Assembly (NCBI GenBank): GCA_945643635.1
Contig: CALZFC010000267.1
Location: 62,001-126,000, forward strand
Direction of reading: 5' to 3'
From: Allodiplogaster sudhausi
Taxonomy: Eukaryota; Nematoda; Chromadorea; Rhabditida; Diplogasteridae
DNA: 64,000 bases
This document shows positions 11,970-24,900 of this stretch, one piece after another. Both the position numbers and the translations under genes were made by a program. The notes beneath the pieces are model-generated. The model made no database searches, was not told the origin of the DNA, and was given only the letters and a program-made list of their open reading frames with translations. The number at the start of each line of letters is the position of its first letter. The first letter of the stretch is position 1.

Positions 11970-12255
11970 AGCTACAATTTGGTTACAATTTAGTTACGAT
12001 ATGCATCCGATACAATCATGAAACCTCGATGTTGGGCAGTAAGCAAGGCAGACTCCCTCTCTCCCTCTCTCTCCCCCTCCCTCTCTCCCTCTCTCTCACT
12101 CTCTCTCTCTCCCTCTCTCCCCTCTCTCCATCTCTCTCTCCCCCTCTTTCTCTCCCTCTGTCTCTCTCCCTCTCTCTCTCTCTCTTTCTCTCCCTCTCTC
12201 TCTCTCCCTCTTCCTCTCTCTTTCTCTCTATATCTCTCTCCACTAACAATAAGCA
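11970..12255. repeat. Repeat end plus long (CT)n microsatellite
   Basis: The 11,970-12,035 part is an inverted copy of 47,530-47,600 (CCGATACAATCATGA here, TCATGATTGTATCGG there). It is followed by a long imperfect CTCTCCCT tract to about 12,240, which generates meaningless Ser/Leu/Pro frames on plus and Arg/Glu frames on minus. Confidence 0.8.
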
Positions 12256-12784
12256 GCTCAAATTGTCTCAATAAATACGTGTGCTTCTCTGGTTCTTCTC
12301 TGATATCTACTTATCACCAACGCCTCTCGGATCTCCACCCGCTGGTCGTCAATCCCTCCGTACCAGCGAGAGTGTGGAGAGAGAGAAAGAGAAAGTTAGG
12401 CGTGAGAGACACAAGAGTCCTGGACGACTAGAGAAAGAGTAGTCTTAGTTTGCACTTGTGAGAGGACCTCTCACAATAGGCCCTTTTAACTCGTTTATCG
12501 TGATAAAATACCATAATCATTTGTCAAGTTCACTGTAAATAGCCGATTCACGCACTGATCAAAACATCAAAGAAGTACCGAATCAAGCATCTTCCTTTTG
12601 TGCAGGAACGTGCCAAGTGAAAAATAGTATGGTAAATGAATAAATAAGCAAACCAATAAATAAATGAACACAAGGGAAGAGACCTCGAGCAGCTCATTTA
12701 ATTGACCCGCTTTTCAGCGCCTTCATGTACTCGTTACAACTTGCCCCGCTCTAGAGATTGGTCATATTCCCGTCTTCATGATCG

Positions 12785-12814
12785 CTGCTCGAAGCAGACG
12801 GACTGCACGATCAG
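12785..12814 (-). pseudogene. Stub of a serpentine TM7 exon downstream of the IR-type gene
   Basis: After an acceptor-like ATTCTAG, the minus strand begins LIVQSVCFE, the same start as the last exon of the chemoreceptor at 36.5 kb, and then diverges. With 2,357-2,612 and 36,521-36,733 it is the third example of this exon start; the first two cases lie just downstream of an IR-type M4 exon. Confidence 0.5.
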
Positions 12815-12949
12815 CTAGAATATCGATTGGGAAGGAAATAAATAGACTTTAAAAAAGATACAAATAAAATTAGAGCTTCTTTTTGTTTTATTAATTACCC
12901 GACATGCTTTTATCAGATAACTTCGAAGAAGAAAAAAAAGAACAAGAGG

Positions 12950-15900
12950 TCAGACGATGAAGTTTTTGAGACCTGAGCGGCCGTATCTCTGGCCGAACTT
13001 GCTATACGCCACTTCGCATAACAGGGACAGAACGGCGAGCAGGGCACCGGCTCCCGCCATCATGGCATTTGGGAGGATCGCCGGCAGATCAACCGGTCGA
13101 AAATTGATCCCGCTGCGAAACTCGTGCACCTTCTTTGGCCGATTCGTGAAGCGCCGCCACCAGAATGACTCCATCTGATGGCATTAAACAATATATAAAA
13201 TATATATATAATTCTTAAAGAATTAATAATCATTATCAAAAAAAATCATTGCTTTCTCCACTTGCCTTCTCCTGATCAAAGAAGGCAATTATAATAAAGT
13301 CCATGATTTTACGCTGATGAGGAGTAAATCGGTTCCTTCTGAAGCGAAGAGATTTTGGCAAGCAAGAGTTAGAGAACAATGATATGTGCACAAAATTGCC
13401 TCACGATAATATTCTCAACTCTGATTGAGACCCACAGATGTACATAAAATTTTGGACATGAATGTAATTTAGCTCAAATGTTATATGCTATACATATATG
13501 TATGCTTTAGCTCAAATGTTAGCTATATATGCTAACCTATAGTACAGCGTAGCTGCTTGAGGGACAAATAATGACCCAAGTTTCCGGTCAAATGACACCG
13601 GAAGAGGGAGATCAGACGAATCGAGCCTGTTTGGATTATGTAAGAATTGCATTTTTGCAGTTTCTGATCGTCGATAGTAGCTCATATGGTTAGAGATAAG
13701 GAAATGCTAGTTTAAAGCAAGGGAAAAATTCTTTGTGATTTTTGTTTATTTTGGTTTCAGGAAAAAATCGCATTTCTCTAAACACTACTTTGCTAAAAGT
13801 AGTTAAAACATAGAATGATGAGTGTGCTCATGTTCTTAACCAACCGCAATTTTTCCAAGTCCAGAACTCCCGTTGAAATTTTCACCCGATATTTTTCTAA
13901 GTCCAGAACGTCCCGTTGAAATTTTTTCCGTTATTTTTCTAAGTAGAGGATTCATTCCACCGTGTTCTTGGTCAATCGAAATATCACAAGTCCAGGATCC
14001 CGACCGGATCCGAACCTGGGTCGCTTGCGTCGTAAGTCCCTGCGTTACCAATCGGCCATTCGTCCATCATACCAACTGGCATGCGAAGATGTAGACATTC
14101 GAGTGGAAGTGATCATACATTAAAGATCACACATCATTAACCGGAGGGGGGATATTGCCATTTCTGCTAGTCGAAATATCACAAGTCCCGAACACTGAGA
14201 GGAATCGAACCTGAGCCGCTTGCGTCGTATGTAGTATCGTTACCAATGGGCTATTCGGTCATCATACCAACTTGCAAGTGAAGATGTAGACATTCGTGTG
14301 GAATGTGATCATAAATCACATGATCACAGATTATCCCCAGGGGGGTAATATTTTTCAGCCAGTGGAAATATCACAAGTCCGGAATAAATACAACAATTGA
14401 TATTGACCCAAGAAGGAATCGAACCTGAAACCTTTCGATTTGAAAACAAACTCACTACCAATGAGCCAATCGGCCGTCATACCATCTCACAACTGAATAT
14501 GTAGACATGCAAACGTGTATGTGGTAGTGATACATATATTCACTAGTCCAAAACTCCTCGTGAATAATTCACCCTTGTATTATTTCCCAAAACATATTCC
14601 ATCTTTGACATGTCTAAATATTACAAGTCCAGTTATACATTTTATCATATTCAATATATAACAATCACGATGAGGCACAATTATCGAGAACAGATTTTTC
14701 ACGAATATTATTGAGGGTGACATTGTGAAACACTGCAGATTGGATTCTCTGGTTGGCGACGATACAAGAATTGCAGAGACGAATATTCGTCATGTTGTTC
14801 GTCGTAGTGTCATTAAGCCTTGCACAAACATTACAAACGGCAATGACGATGAATCGGTGGCTTTTCAAGAGGTGTCCGTGGTTGCTTACATGTGATGGAC
14901 GTTGGAAGGCATCAACTAGTTCCTTGAAGCTCTTCTGCAAATTTATAACAAATGGTGAAATTGCAAGAGCACGAGAAAAGTATACCTTTGCCTTAGGTTC
15001 ATCCTTTGCAGTCGCATTAAACCTTCGTTTGCGTTCACGAAGCTGAAAATGAAAGATATATGGAAAATATTCAAAAACACGCAATTTTAAACAAAACGTT
15101 TTCTTTACGCGAAGTCTTTGACATTGAGGAAATGGAAGACGAAGAAGATGAAGATGAAGAAGACTGGGAACGAGCCATTTGACCTGCTTGAATAGTTCAA
15201 ATAATGACTGTCTCAGTCGTCAAAGGGGCGGACCCCAGGGGAGATTCACTCCTCGTCGTATTTTCACAAGTCCAGATCTCGGCCAGTAGACATATGTATA
15301 ACAAGTCCCGAATAAATACAGCAATTGAATTTGCCTAAAGGAGAAATGCAACATCGGAATTTTTGATTTGTAAACGAACCACTACCAATGAGTCAATGAG
15401 CCAATCGGCCGTCATACCAGCTCCCAATTGAACATGTGCGCATACATACGTACATGTACAAGTGACAAGTTATACAATAATATATTCCCAACTCCAAACA
15501 CTCCATGAATTTATATCATTGCATTTTCACAAGTCCAGGAAGTACGCATTACTCACAAGGATATGGATTATAAGTGGACGAGGGTACAGATAATTGACAA
15601 GACAGGGTATGATACATAGTTGAAATGCACGCACACATACCTCAACCAAAGTGCTGAAGTTAATGCAAAATGGAAAGATACTAGTAATGTATGCCAAAGA
15701 TGTGATGAGGTAGAAGACTCAGAGGATTGGACATTACATATCATGGAACTCAACATAGATTTTATTGTCTTTCAAATGACAGCTTAATAGTTATGTTTCA
15801 TATGTCTAAGCAATCATATGTCTAAGCAATAGCACACTCACCACAATGAAGATACTTTTCAGCTGCATTCTGAAAGGATTATCTCTCCATCTTAATTACA

Positions 15901-18900
15901 ATAAAAGGAGGAATGACAGACTAAGGCTTCTTAGCCTCAACAGTATTCATTCGGTAGGAGATGATATATGATGGAGTGAAGTAAAAGGTCTATCTATGCA
16001 TCTATGTATATGGTACCTATACCAACGAACTACATTAATTTTACAAGATTAGTAGGACTGAGCATATTTTGTTATTATTTAGAGAGTTACACGAACATGG
16101 ATGCACACTTTCCAATTCGTTCACTTGCAATTTTCTCATGTTCATACAAGTTGTATTAAAAGAAAGATTTCTGTATGTAAGAGTCAGTAAAGTTGTAAAG
16201 AGGAGAGGGGTTAGCAATAGTGTGGGAAATATACATGAACTTTCCGAACTTTTCTATTACTCCTCAATCTTTGTAACTGTTTATTTATTTAATTATGTTA
16301 ATCAAAGCGGGCATGATTTAACAACATTTGACGTAGCAAATATAGACAGAATATCCTAAACACAAGAAGAACATTTCATGAAGCCATAACATATTTAACA
16401 AGTATCATTTCTCGGAATATAGACTTAAAATAAGTTTTATCATGATCATATTCTATATGGATTTAGAAGAAGAACATATATTTCACAGAACAATGTAGGT
16501 ATTAAGCGAAAGTGGGAAAGGATGCTTTACAATCAGCAGCAGTCATCTTGATCTTATAGCGCCACTGAGAGAAATTCCAGAGGGAAGAAAGCGTTGTCGG
16601 CTGACGAAACTAGAGGTAGGCTAGGGGCATGCACTTGTGAACCATGTTGACAGAACATGTATTCCTGAATTATTCGATTTGTAAAACAAAAAAAAGAATG
16701 GCAGTAAAATATAAAAAAGACCTGAATGGAGACCCTGACAGGTATTCTACCGAGAGAACTGTGATGCCCTGCGACATTCAATCGAACAGTGATGTGCGTC
16801 GATGAGTTTGAGCCTGGGAGAATGCGTGGCTGATTGATGATGAAGTTTTCGATGATGTGGTTAGTGCGAATTCGTTCCTCTCGAAGAATGTTATTGATTG
16901 AGTCAATCTCGTCCGTTGTGAGAGTACTCGTCGCGATGATTCGAATTCCAAGTGTGAAGAAGAGATATATAGGGAGAGGAATGAAGTCTGGTAAGACCAT
17001 GATCGCTGCAACTCTGTTTATCATTGAAAGCATTACCAATTTGATAAATAACATCAACGCTTACGATAATAATTATACATCAAAGAAAAATTGAAGATAT
17101 AAAATGTAAAAAAAAGAACTAATGGTTAGCCGCTGTATGTAGGGAGACATAGTTTGTTTTTTAACAGGCCAAATAAAGAATTTTTGTACAGGTGACGCTT
17201 CAAACGTTTCTTATGGTGCAACATCCAATACAAAGAAAATAGAACATACATGTAACTGAAGAAATTATGAGGTAAGATATATTCAATCTTTGTTGCCTTT
17301 ACTAAGTCTTCTTACCTATACTATTTTCCTTCACTGTCCTTGTTACATATACATTACTTAGAATGGCTATGAATTTTTTTTCATTTTACATATCATTCAT
17401 TTTCTTGGATCTATCATTATTAGTGAATGTGTTGATGGTGTGTATCAAATTTTTAAATAATGTTTTCAAAATTCAATAGAGTTAAGGATAGCCATGGTCT
17501 AACAATAAAGTAACAGATAAAATGGTGAAGAACAAGTATCTCTGTTCGTTATTTATTTTTTCGTGTTTTTGTTTCTATGTCTTCTAACCTATACTATTTC
17601 TCTTCACTTTAGTAGTCACATATTTTAGTTCTCTCCTTTATGATCCTATGGACTGATAAGAATTACATCTTCCTTCGCAGATATCGGATTGTTGATTTGC
17701 TTGTTGGTTTATGTCTCCCTACATACAGCGGCTAACCATTAGTTCTTTTTTTTACATTTTATATCTTCAATTTTTCTTTGATGTATAATTATTATCGTAA
17801 GCGTTGATGTTATTTATCAAATTGGTAATGCTTTCAATGATAAACAGAGTTGCAGCGATCATGGTCTTACCAGACTTCATTCCTCTCCCTATATATCTCT
17901 TCTTCACACTTGGAATTCGAATCATCGCGACGAGTACTCTCACAACGGACGAGATTGACTCAATCAATAACATCCTTCGAGAGGAACGAATTCGCACTAA
18001 CCACCTCATCGAAAACTTCATCATCAATCAGCCACGCATTCTCCCAGGCTCAAACTCATCGACGCACATCACTGTTCGATTGAATGTCGCAGGGCATCAC
18101 AGTTCTCTCGGTAGAATACCTGTCAGGGTCTCCATTCAGGTCTTTTTTATATTTTACTGCCATTCTTTTTTTTTGTTTTACAAATCGAATAATTCAGGAA
18201 TACATGTTCTGTCAACATGGTTCACAAGTGCATGCCCCTAACCTACCTCTAGTTTCGTCAGCCGACAACGCTTTCTTCCCTCTGGAATTTCTCTCAGTGG
18301 CGTTATAAGATTAAGATGACTGCTGCTGATTGTAAAGCATCCTTTCCCACTTTCGCTTAATACCTACATTGTTCTGTGAAATATATGTTCTTCTTCTAAA
18401 TCCATGTAGAATATGATCATGATAAAACTTATTTTAAGTCTATATTCCGAGAATGATACTTGTTAAATATGTTATGGCTTCATGAAATGTTCTTCTTGTG
18501 TTTAGGATATTTTGTCTATATTTATTCCACGCTTTTGCTACGTCAAATGTTGTTAAATCATGCCCGCTTTGATTAACATAATTAAATAAATAAACAGTTA
18601 CAAAGATTGAGGAGTAATAGAAAAGTTCGGAAAGTGCATGTATATTTCCCACACTATTGCTAACCCCTCTCCTCTTTACAACTTTACTGACTCGTGCATA
18701 CATAAATCTTTCTTTTAATACAACTTGTATGAACATGAGAAAATTGCAAGTCAACGAATTGGAAAGTGTGCATCCATGTTCGTGTAACTCTCTAAATAAT
18801 AACAAAATATGCTCAGTCCTACTAATCTTGTAAAATTAATGTAGTTCGTTGACATAGTTACCATATACATAGATGCATAGATAGACCTTTTACTTCACTC

Positions 18901-21900
18901 CATCATATATCATCTCCTACCGAATGAATACTGTTGAGGCTAAGAAGCCTTAGTCTGTCATTCCTCCTTTTATTGTAATTAAGATGGAGAGATAATCCTT
19001 TCAGAATGCAGTTGAAAAGTATCTTCATTGTGGTGAGTGTGCTATTGCTTAGACATATGATTGCTTAGACATATGAAACATAACTATTAAGCTTGTCATT
19101 TGAAGAACAATAAAATCTATGCTGAGTTCCATGATATGTAATGTCCAATCCTCTGAGTCTTCTACCTCATCACACCTTTGCCATACATGACTAGTATCTT
19201 TCCATTTTGCATTAACTTCAGCACTTTGGTTGTGGTATGTGTGCGTGCATTTCAACAACTGTCTGTTCCCTCGTCCACTTATACTCCATATCCTTGTGAA
19301 TAATGCGTAAACGCTCCTCTAAATAATTATCTTTATATATTATCTATTACTTTTCTATTGTACTTTAGTGTCATTGAGTCTACATATCGTTTCTATTAGT
19401 TACATAATTTCTTTCTTCTCTTTTCATTTAATATTATGTACTGGAAATTCTGCGTACATGCCATGCTCTTGCCGAGTGAATTGTTGTTCAATGATCTTCA
19501 TGTCATATCCCCCTTTGGATGTACATATAAATGAATAAATGAATAAAAATTCTCAGCCTTTCATTAGAAATATTACCTCCTCCGGCAATATTCCATATGT
19601 TTACATGAAAGAAACCTCTACTATTTCTTGCATCCCAGTTTTTATTATGTTCAATCAGTTCCTTCTACATATTCATTTACTTACTGCGATAGTGCGTCCT
19701 GTTTATAATCAAAAATGTATTAAGTCTGATCCCGGGAACTGTCCGATCCCGGGAACCCTTCTGTCCAATCACCTCAACCTCCAAGGTAATAGAACGTATA
19801 ATTTTTATCCTCATACTGGATTACCTAAACAAACATAATCTTCTTAGTCCAGCACAATTTGGATACCGATCCACCATTCCTGCGAACTCTCTTTTCTTTA
19901 GTCTGTCATCTAAAAAAACCACAACATATTAGATTAGAAACACTATATTTCTATAGCCCTAGTCTTTTTTCTTAGATCTTTGATTCAACTTCTATTCTTT
20001 TTAGTATGATAAAATTGTGAAGTTATGTGGTCTCTTAAACTTCTACTGCGCTTTCCTTAGTGATAGAACCCCATTTGTATGTGTTTTAGACTCAAACTCA
20101 ATAGCATATCACAACCCCCTGTGGTGCCCCCACAGTAAATTTATTATTAATAATACGATTCCGTTTCAATATGATCCTGCCTCGGTGTGCAATAAACAAT
20201 GTATGTAGAGTACTTGCACTCTTGTTCACCATGGTGTTCTTTGGTTTGTAATATTTCGATGTACCAAGAATGATTGAAAATCATTGAGGAGAAAACTGTC
20301 AACATTTTGACCTTACATTAGACAATGAATGATGATCATATTCCATTTCAAGTATGGAATCAACATTACTTTCAATACTACTATTGCATTTACAATAAAG
20401 TTTCTTCAATGAAGAACGGATCATATTACACATATCGAGAACGATAGCAAAATCACCTTTCAATATTGCTATTGCATAGAGAAGGAGTCAAGATAACTGT
20501 TTGCAATTTGTGACTTTCATAATCAAATGTATTGTTTGTGATGCACACTTGGTTTAATCTGTGTTTGCAGCATCTTCTTTATATACGTCCAACTGATAAG
20601 ATATATGTATTAACTATTCTCTGAGAATATGCTTTGTATGTACATAATATTCTTAATGGATATATTCGTTTTGTGTCTGACTATTGAACTTCACCAAGAT
20701 TTGTTTTTTGGTGAGTTGTGCCTTGTTTTATGATTGTTTTTTTGTAGAATTCCCTAGTATCACTGCTTATTTGTTATAGGCTAATCGAGTTAAACAACAT
20801 TAATGTGTAACTTGATTACATCCACATATGCTTCGTAAAACAATCGACCAACTAACATTGACAAATAATTCACGCTTACAATTTCTTCTTAGACATTCTA
20901 TAAAAAGGTCGAAATGTAAGATGAGTAGAAGCTGTCAAACATGTGGTAACAGACAATGAAGAACGATGAGGATCGTCTTTCACATCGTCAATTTCAATAT
21001 TACTAGTGCATAGAGTAGGAAGCAAAGTAACTGTTAGACTTTCGCTATCAAATGTATTGTTTGTGGCTTCGTTCTAGATGCCTTCCTTGGCGTTGGCAAT
21101 GTCTATCTTTATTTACGTCCAACTGATATGATATATGAGTTAACCATTCATTGACAATTCCTTTTTGTATGTAGATAATATTCATAAGTTGCATACTTGA
21201 ATTGGTAATGCGAACTGAACTTATTGGATATACATTAGTTATGTATCTGACTATTGAACTATAACAACAATTTTTTGGTTAGTTGTGTATTCTAATATAA
21301 TTGTTTTTCTGTAGAACTTCCTCGTATCACAGCTTATTTGTTATAGGCTAATCGAATTAAATAACATTACTTTGTAACTGCGTTCATCACTTCTGTTTCT
21401 TGAAACAATCGACTTACTAACATTGACAAAATAATTTACGCCTACCGATTGGAGTTCATTAAATACTTGGTCGTCATTTTAGAGGTAGATGCATACTATA
21501 AAATATGTATGTTTCTTCTTCCTGGAAAAAAATTATAATGGACTTGGAAAAATACGATGGTGAATTATTCTAGGTAGGCTTTTGAACTTGGAATAAATTA
21601 TTGTATCACTTGAACATATACGTATGAATGCCTATATCTTTGTAACTAATATTACAGGGAGGCCGATAGCTTTCTTCCTTCATTTATTTATTTCGAGATT
21701 TTCGATAATAGTTTCTCTTACTTTATACACAGCTATTGACATCCCTCATTTGCTGTTTTCATTGTACTATATGTATGCACTAACTATTCATGTCTTTGCA
21801 TTGCCAACTGTCTTTGTACTGCCTAAATGTTGGGCCCAATATACTAAATAGAGTACATTGAAATACTTGTTCTTAATTTATGCTTGTACACTGGAGAATA

Positions 21901-24900
21901 TTTCCGTACAGTTTGTTCATCCTCTCACTACTCATTCTTCCTGGACTTGTGAAAATGCAATGATATAAATTCATGGAGTGTTTTATAGTTGGGAATATAT
22001 TATTGTATAACTTGTCACATGTACATGTACGTATGTATGCGCACATGTTCAATTGGGAGCTGGTATGACGGCCGATTGGCTCATTGACTCATTGGTAGTG
22101 GTTCGTTTACAAATCAAAAATTCCGATGTTGCATTTCTCCTTTAGGCAAATTCAATTGCTGTATTTATTCGGGACTTGTTATACATATGTCTACTGGCCG
22201 AGATCTGGACTTGTGAAAATACGACGAGGAGTGAATCTCCCCTGGGGTCCGCCCCTTTGACGACTGAGACAGTCATTATTTGAACTATTCAAGCAGGTCA
22301 AATGGCTCGTTCCCAGTCTTCTTCATCTTCATCTTCTTCGTCTTCCATTTCCTCAATGTCAAAGACTTCGCGTAAAGAAAACGTTTTGTTTAAAATTGCG
22401 TGTTTTTGAATATTTTCCATATATCTTTCATTTTCAGCTTCGTGAACGCAAACGAAGGTTTAATGCGACTGCAAAGGATGAACCTAAGGCAAAGGTATAC
22501 TTTTCTCGTGCTCTTGCAATTTCACCATTTGTTATAAATTTGCAGAAGAGCTTCAAGGAACTAGTTGATGCCTTCCAACGTCCATCACATGTAAGCAACC
22601 ACGGACACCTCTTGAAAAGCCACCGATTCATCGTCATTGCCGTTTGTAATGTTTGTGCAAGGCTTAATGACACTACGACGAACAACATGACGAATATTCG
22701 TCTCTGCAATTCTTGTATCGTCGCCAACCAGAGAATCCAATCTGCAGTGTTTCACAATGTCACCCTCAATAATATTCGTGAAAAATCTGTTCTCGATAAT
22801 TGTGCCTCATCGTGATTGTTATATATTGAATATGATAAAATGTATAACTGGACTTGTAATATTTAGACATGTCAAAGATGGAATATGTTTTGGGAAATAA
22901 TACAAGGGTGAATTATTCACGAGGAGTTTTGGACTAGTGAATATATGTATCACTACCACATACACGTTTGCATGTCTACATATTCAGTTGTGAGATGGTA
23001 TGACGGCCGATTGGCTCATTGGTAGTGAGTTTGTTTTCAAATCGAAAGGTTTCAGGTTCGATTCCTTCTTGGGTCAATATCAATTGTTGTATTTATTCCG
23101 GACTTGTGATATTTCCACTGGCTGAAAAATATTACCCCCCTGGGGATAATCTGTGATCATGTGATTTATGATCACATTCCACACGAATGTCTACATCTTC
23201 ACTTGCAAGTTGGTATGATGACCGAATAGCCCATTGGTAACGATACTACATACGACGCAAGCGGCTCAGGTTCGATTCCTCTCAGTGTTCGGGACTTGTG
23301 ATATTTCGACTAGCAGAAATGGCAATATCCCCCCTCCGGTGAATGATGTGTGATCTTTAATGTATGATCACTTCCACTCGAATGTCTACATCTTCGCATG
23401 CCAGTTGGTATGATGGACGAATGGCCGATTGGTAACGCAGGGACTTACGACGCAAGCGACCCAGGTTCGGATCCGGTCGGGATCCTGGACTTGTGATATT
23501 TCGATTGACCAAGAACACGGTGGAATGTCCTGGACTTAGAAAAATATCGGGTGATAATTTCAACGGAGACTTCTGGACTTAGAAAAATAACGGTCTAAAA
23601 TTTCAACGGGGTTTTGCACTTAGAAAAATAACGGGTGAAAATTTCAACGGGAGTTCTGGACTTAGAAAAATTGCGGTTGGTTAAGAACATGAGCACACTC
23701 ATCATCATAGAAGTTTCTATTTATTTTCCAACTGACTCCTCCACAGGGCAATCGAGCTGCGCGCGCTTGTTGGAAGGATCAACTATGAAAAGTTGATCCA
23801 ATATAACGAACATCGATGAGTGAAGCTTTCCATTACACAACTGAGAAAAGAAAGACATAATTTTTAATTTTTTTTTTGAAATATAATAATTTGCAAAAAA
23901 ATAGAATTAGTTTAAAAACCAACTATTTTAATGCCCTTCTCTAAATCGGTAGCGATGACTGGGCTTCTTCCCATCGTGTAGTCTGCCTTTAGATTTAACA
24001 AGACTATTCGTTAAAAATATAAATAACTGTAAATGTACAACAAATTCTTATAGCGAAAAACTCACATGCATACGAGTTTTAGCCTTACACTCACTTCAAC
24101 TCTCAACTTTACCTCGCTGATGTTGCCGATTATTTCGGAAATTATGCTTAATGGGATACCGCTCTCAATGAGAAGATGTGATTGACCTAACTGTAGCTGA
24201 CTCAGAAAGTCCTTGAAGAGTCTGCACAAAAAATTACAATTTAACTACATTATTGACAAGATGTTGAATTAATGGGGCAAACCTCACGAAGCGTAATAAA
24301 TCTTTTATGTTGCAATAAATTATTGGATAATTTATTCGTAAAATTGAATACTTACTGCCCTTGAGCGGTTCTTTCCATATTTTGTTTTTGTTACATAAGC
24401 ATATGTCAATTCTCGTACGTCCTGGGCGCCACTGTTGGGACAGCCGTATTTCCGGCGAAGCCGGCTGAATAAAGCGAAGCGACAGAGATGTAGGCTACCA
24501 CGTAGAAACCATAGTGAAGCCTTGCTTCAATGACAAGGCAAGAAAGTTTTAGGCAAAAGGTTGTAAAAAATATATAGCTTGAAATATGGAAAAAAAACTA
24601 ATTTAATAAAAGAAAAAAAGATACTCTTACCGATGCGGCGCGGGAAGAAGAGTTCAACAATAAGGCTCGTAAGGAAAAGGAGAGCGAGAATGATGAGAGT
24701 AGGATAGGAAAAGACGACGAAATCGAGAAGTCTGGGAGTTGTCGAGTACTTCACTCTCTCGTAGAGTGTGACCTAATAATGAGTTTTGAGTAATGAGCTT
24801 TTTTAATTCAGATAATCTTTTTTTAATATGATCACATATACAACGTATGTAGTATGTAGGTAAAATTAATATGTAAAAAAAACATTACGTCATTCACATT

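Larger units (their letters stand above)
13815..23705. mobile_element. 9.9-kb element made of two long inverted arms, with 6-bp target duplication
   Basis: The ends are inverted copies (ATGATGAGTGTGCTC at 13,815; GAGCACACTCATCAT ending 23,705) and are flanked by the direct repeat CATAGA at 13,809-13,814 and 23,706-23,711. The arms, 13,815 to about 17,155 and about 17,712 to 23,705, are near-identical inverted copies around a unique AT-rich spacer of about 556 bp. The right arm differs by a 2,628-bp insertion (19,310-21,937) and scattered substitutions. Each arm holds two spliced-looking genes, a tRNA-like tandem array and, near the outer end, short repeats of CTTAGAAAAATAACGGG type. It sits in an intron of the IR-type gene, 27 bp past an exon. 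No transposase, polymerase or integrase is recognisable. A 6-bp duplication is typical of Polinton/Maverick elements but also occurs elsewhere. Confidence 0.75.

Noticed and set aside
12016..12431. Large Ser/Pro/Leu-rich (plus) and Arg/Glu-rich (minus) frames
   Set aside because: Entirely the product of a CT microsatellite. The same reasoning removes similar frames at 1.1-1.4, 3.4-3.6, 9.8-9.9, 30.9-31.1, 33.5-34.0, 39.3-39.4, 43.6-44.6, 48.7-49.1, 50.0-50.4 and 52.2-52.4 kb.
22434..22815. Gene A as a bZIP factor
   Set aside because: There is a basic stretch, but no leucine heptad follows it.
22985..23490. Functional tRNA genes
   Set aside because: A and B boxes are good, but acceptor and anticodon stems do not pair convincingly. 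Called tRNA-like repeats instead.
13815..23705. The palindrome as a pure assembly artefact (two haplotypes joined head to head)
   Set aside because: The arms differ by substitutions and a 2.6-kb insertion, the ends are flanked by an exact 6-bp direct repeat, and both flanks belong to the same gene. An artefact is still possible and is listed as a test.
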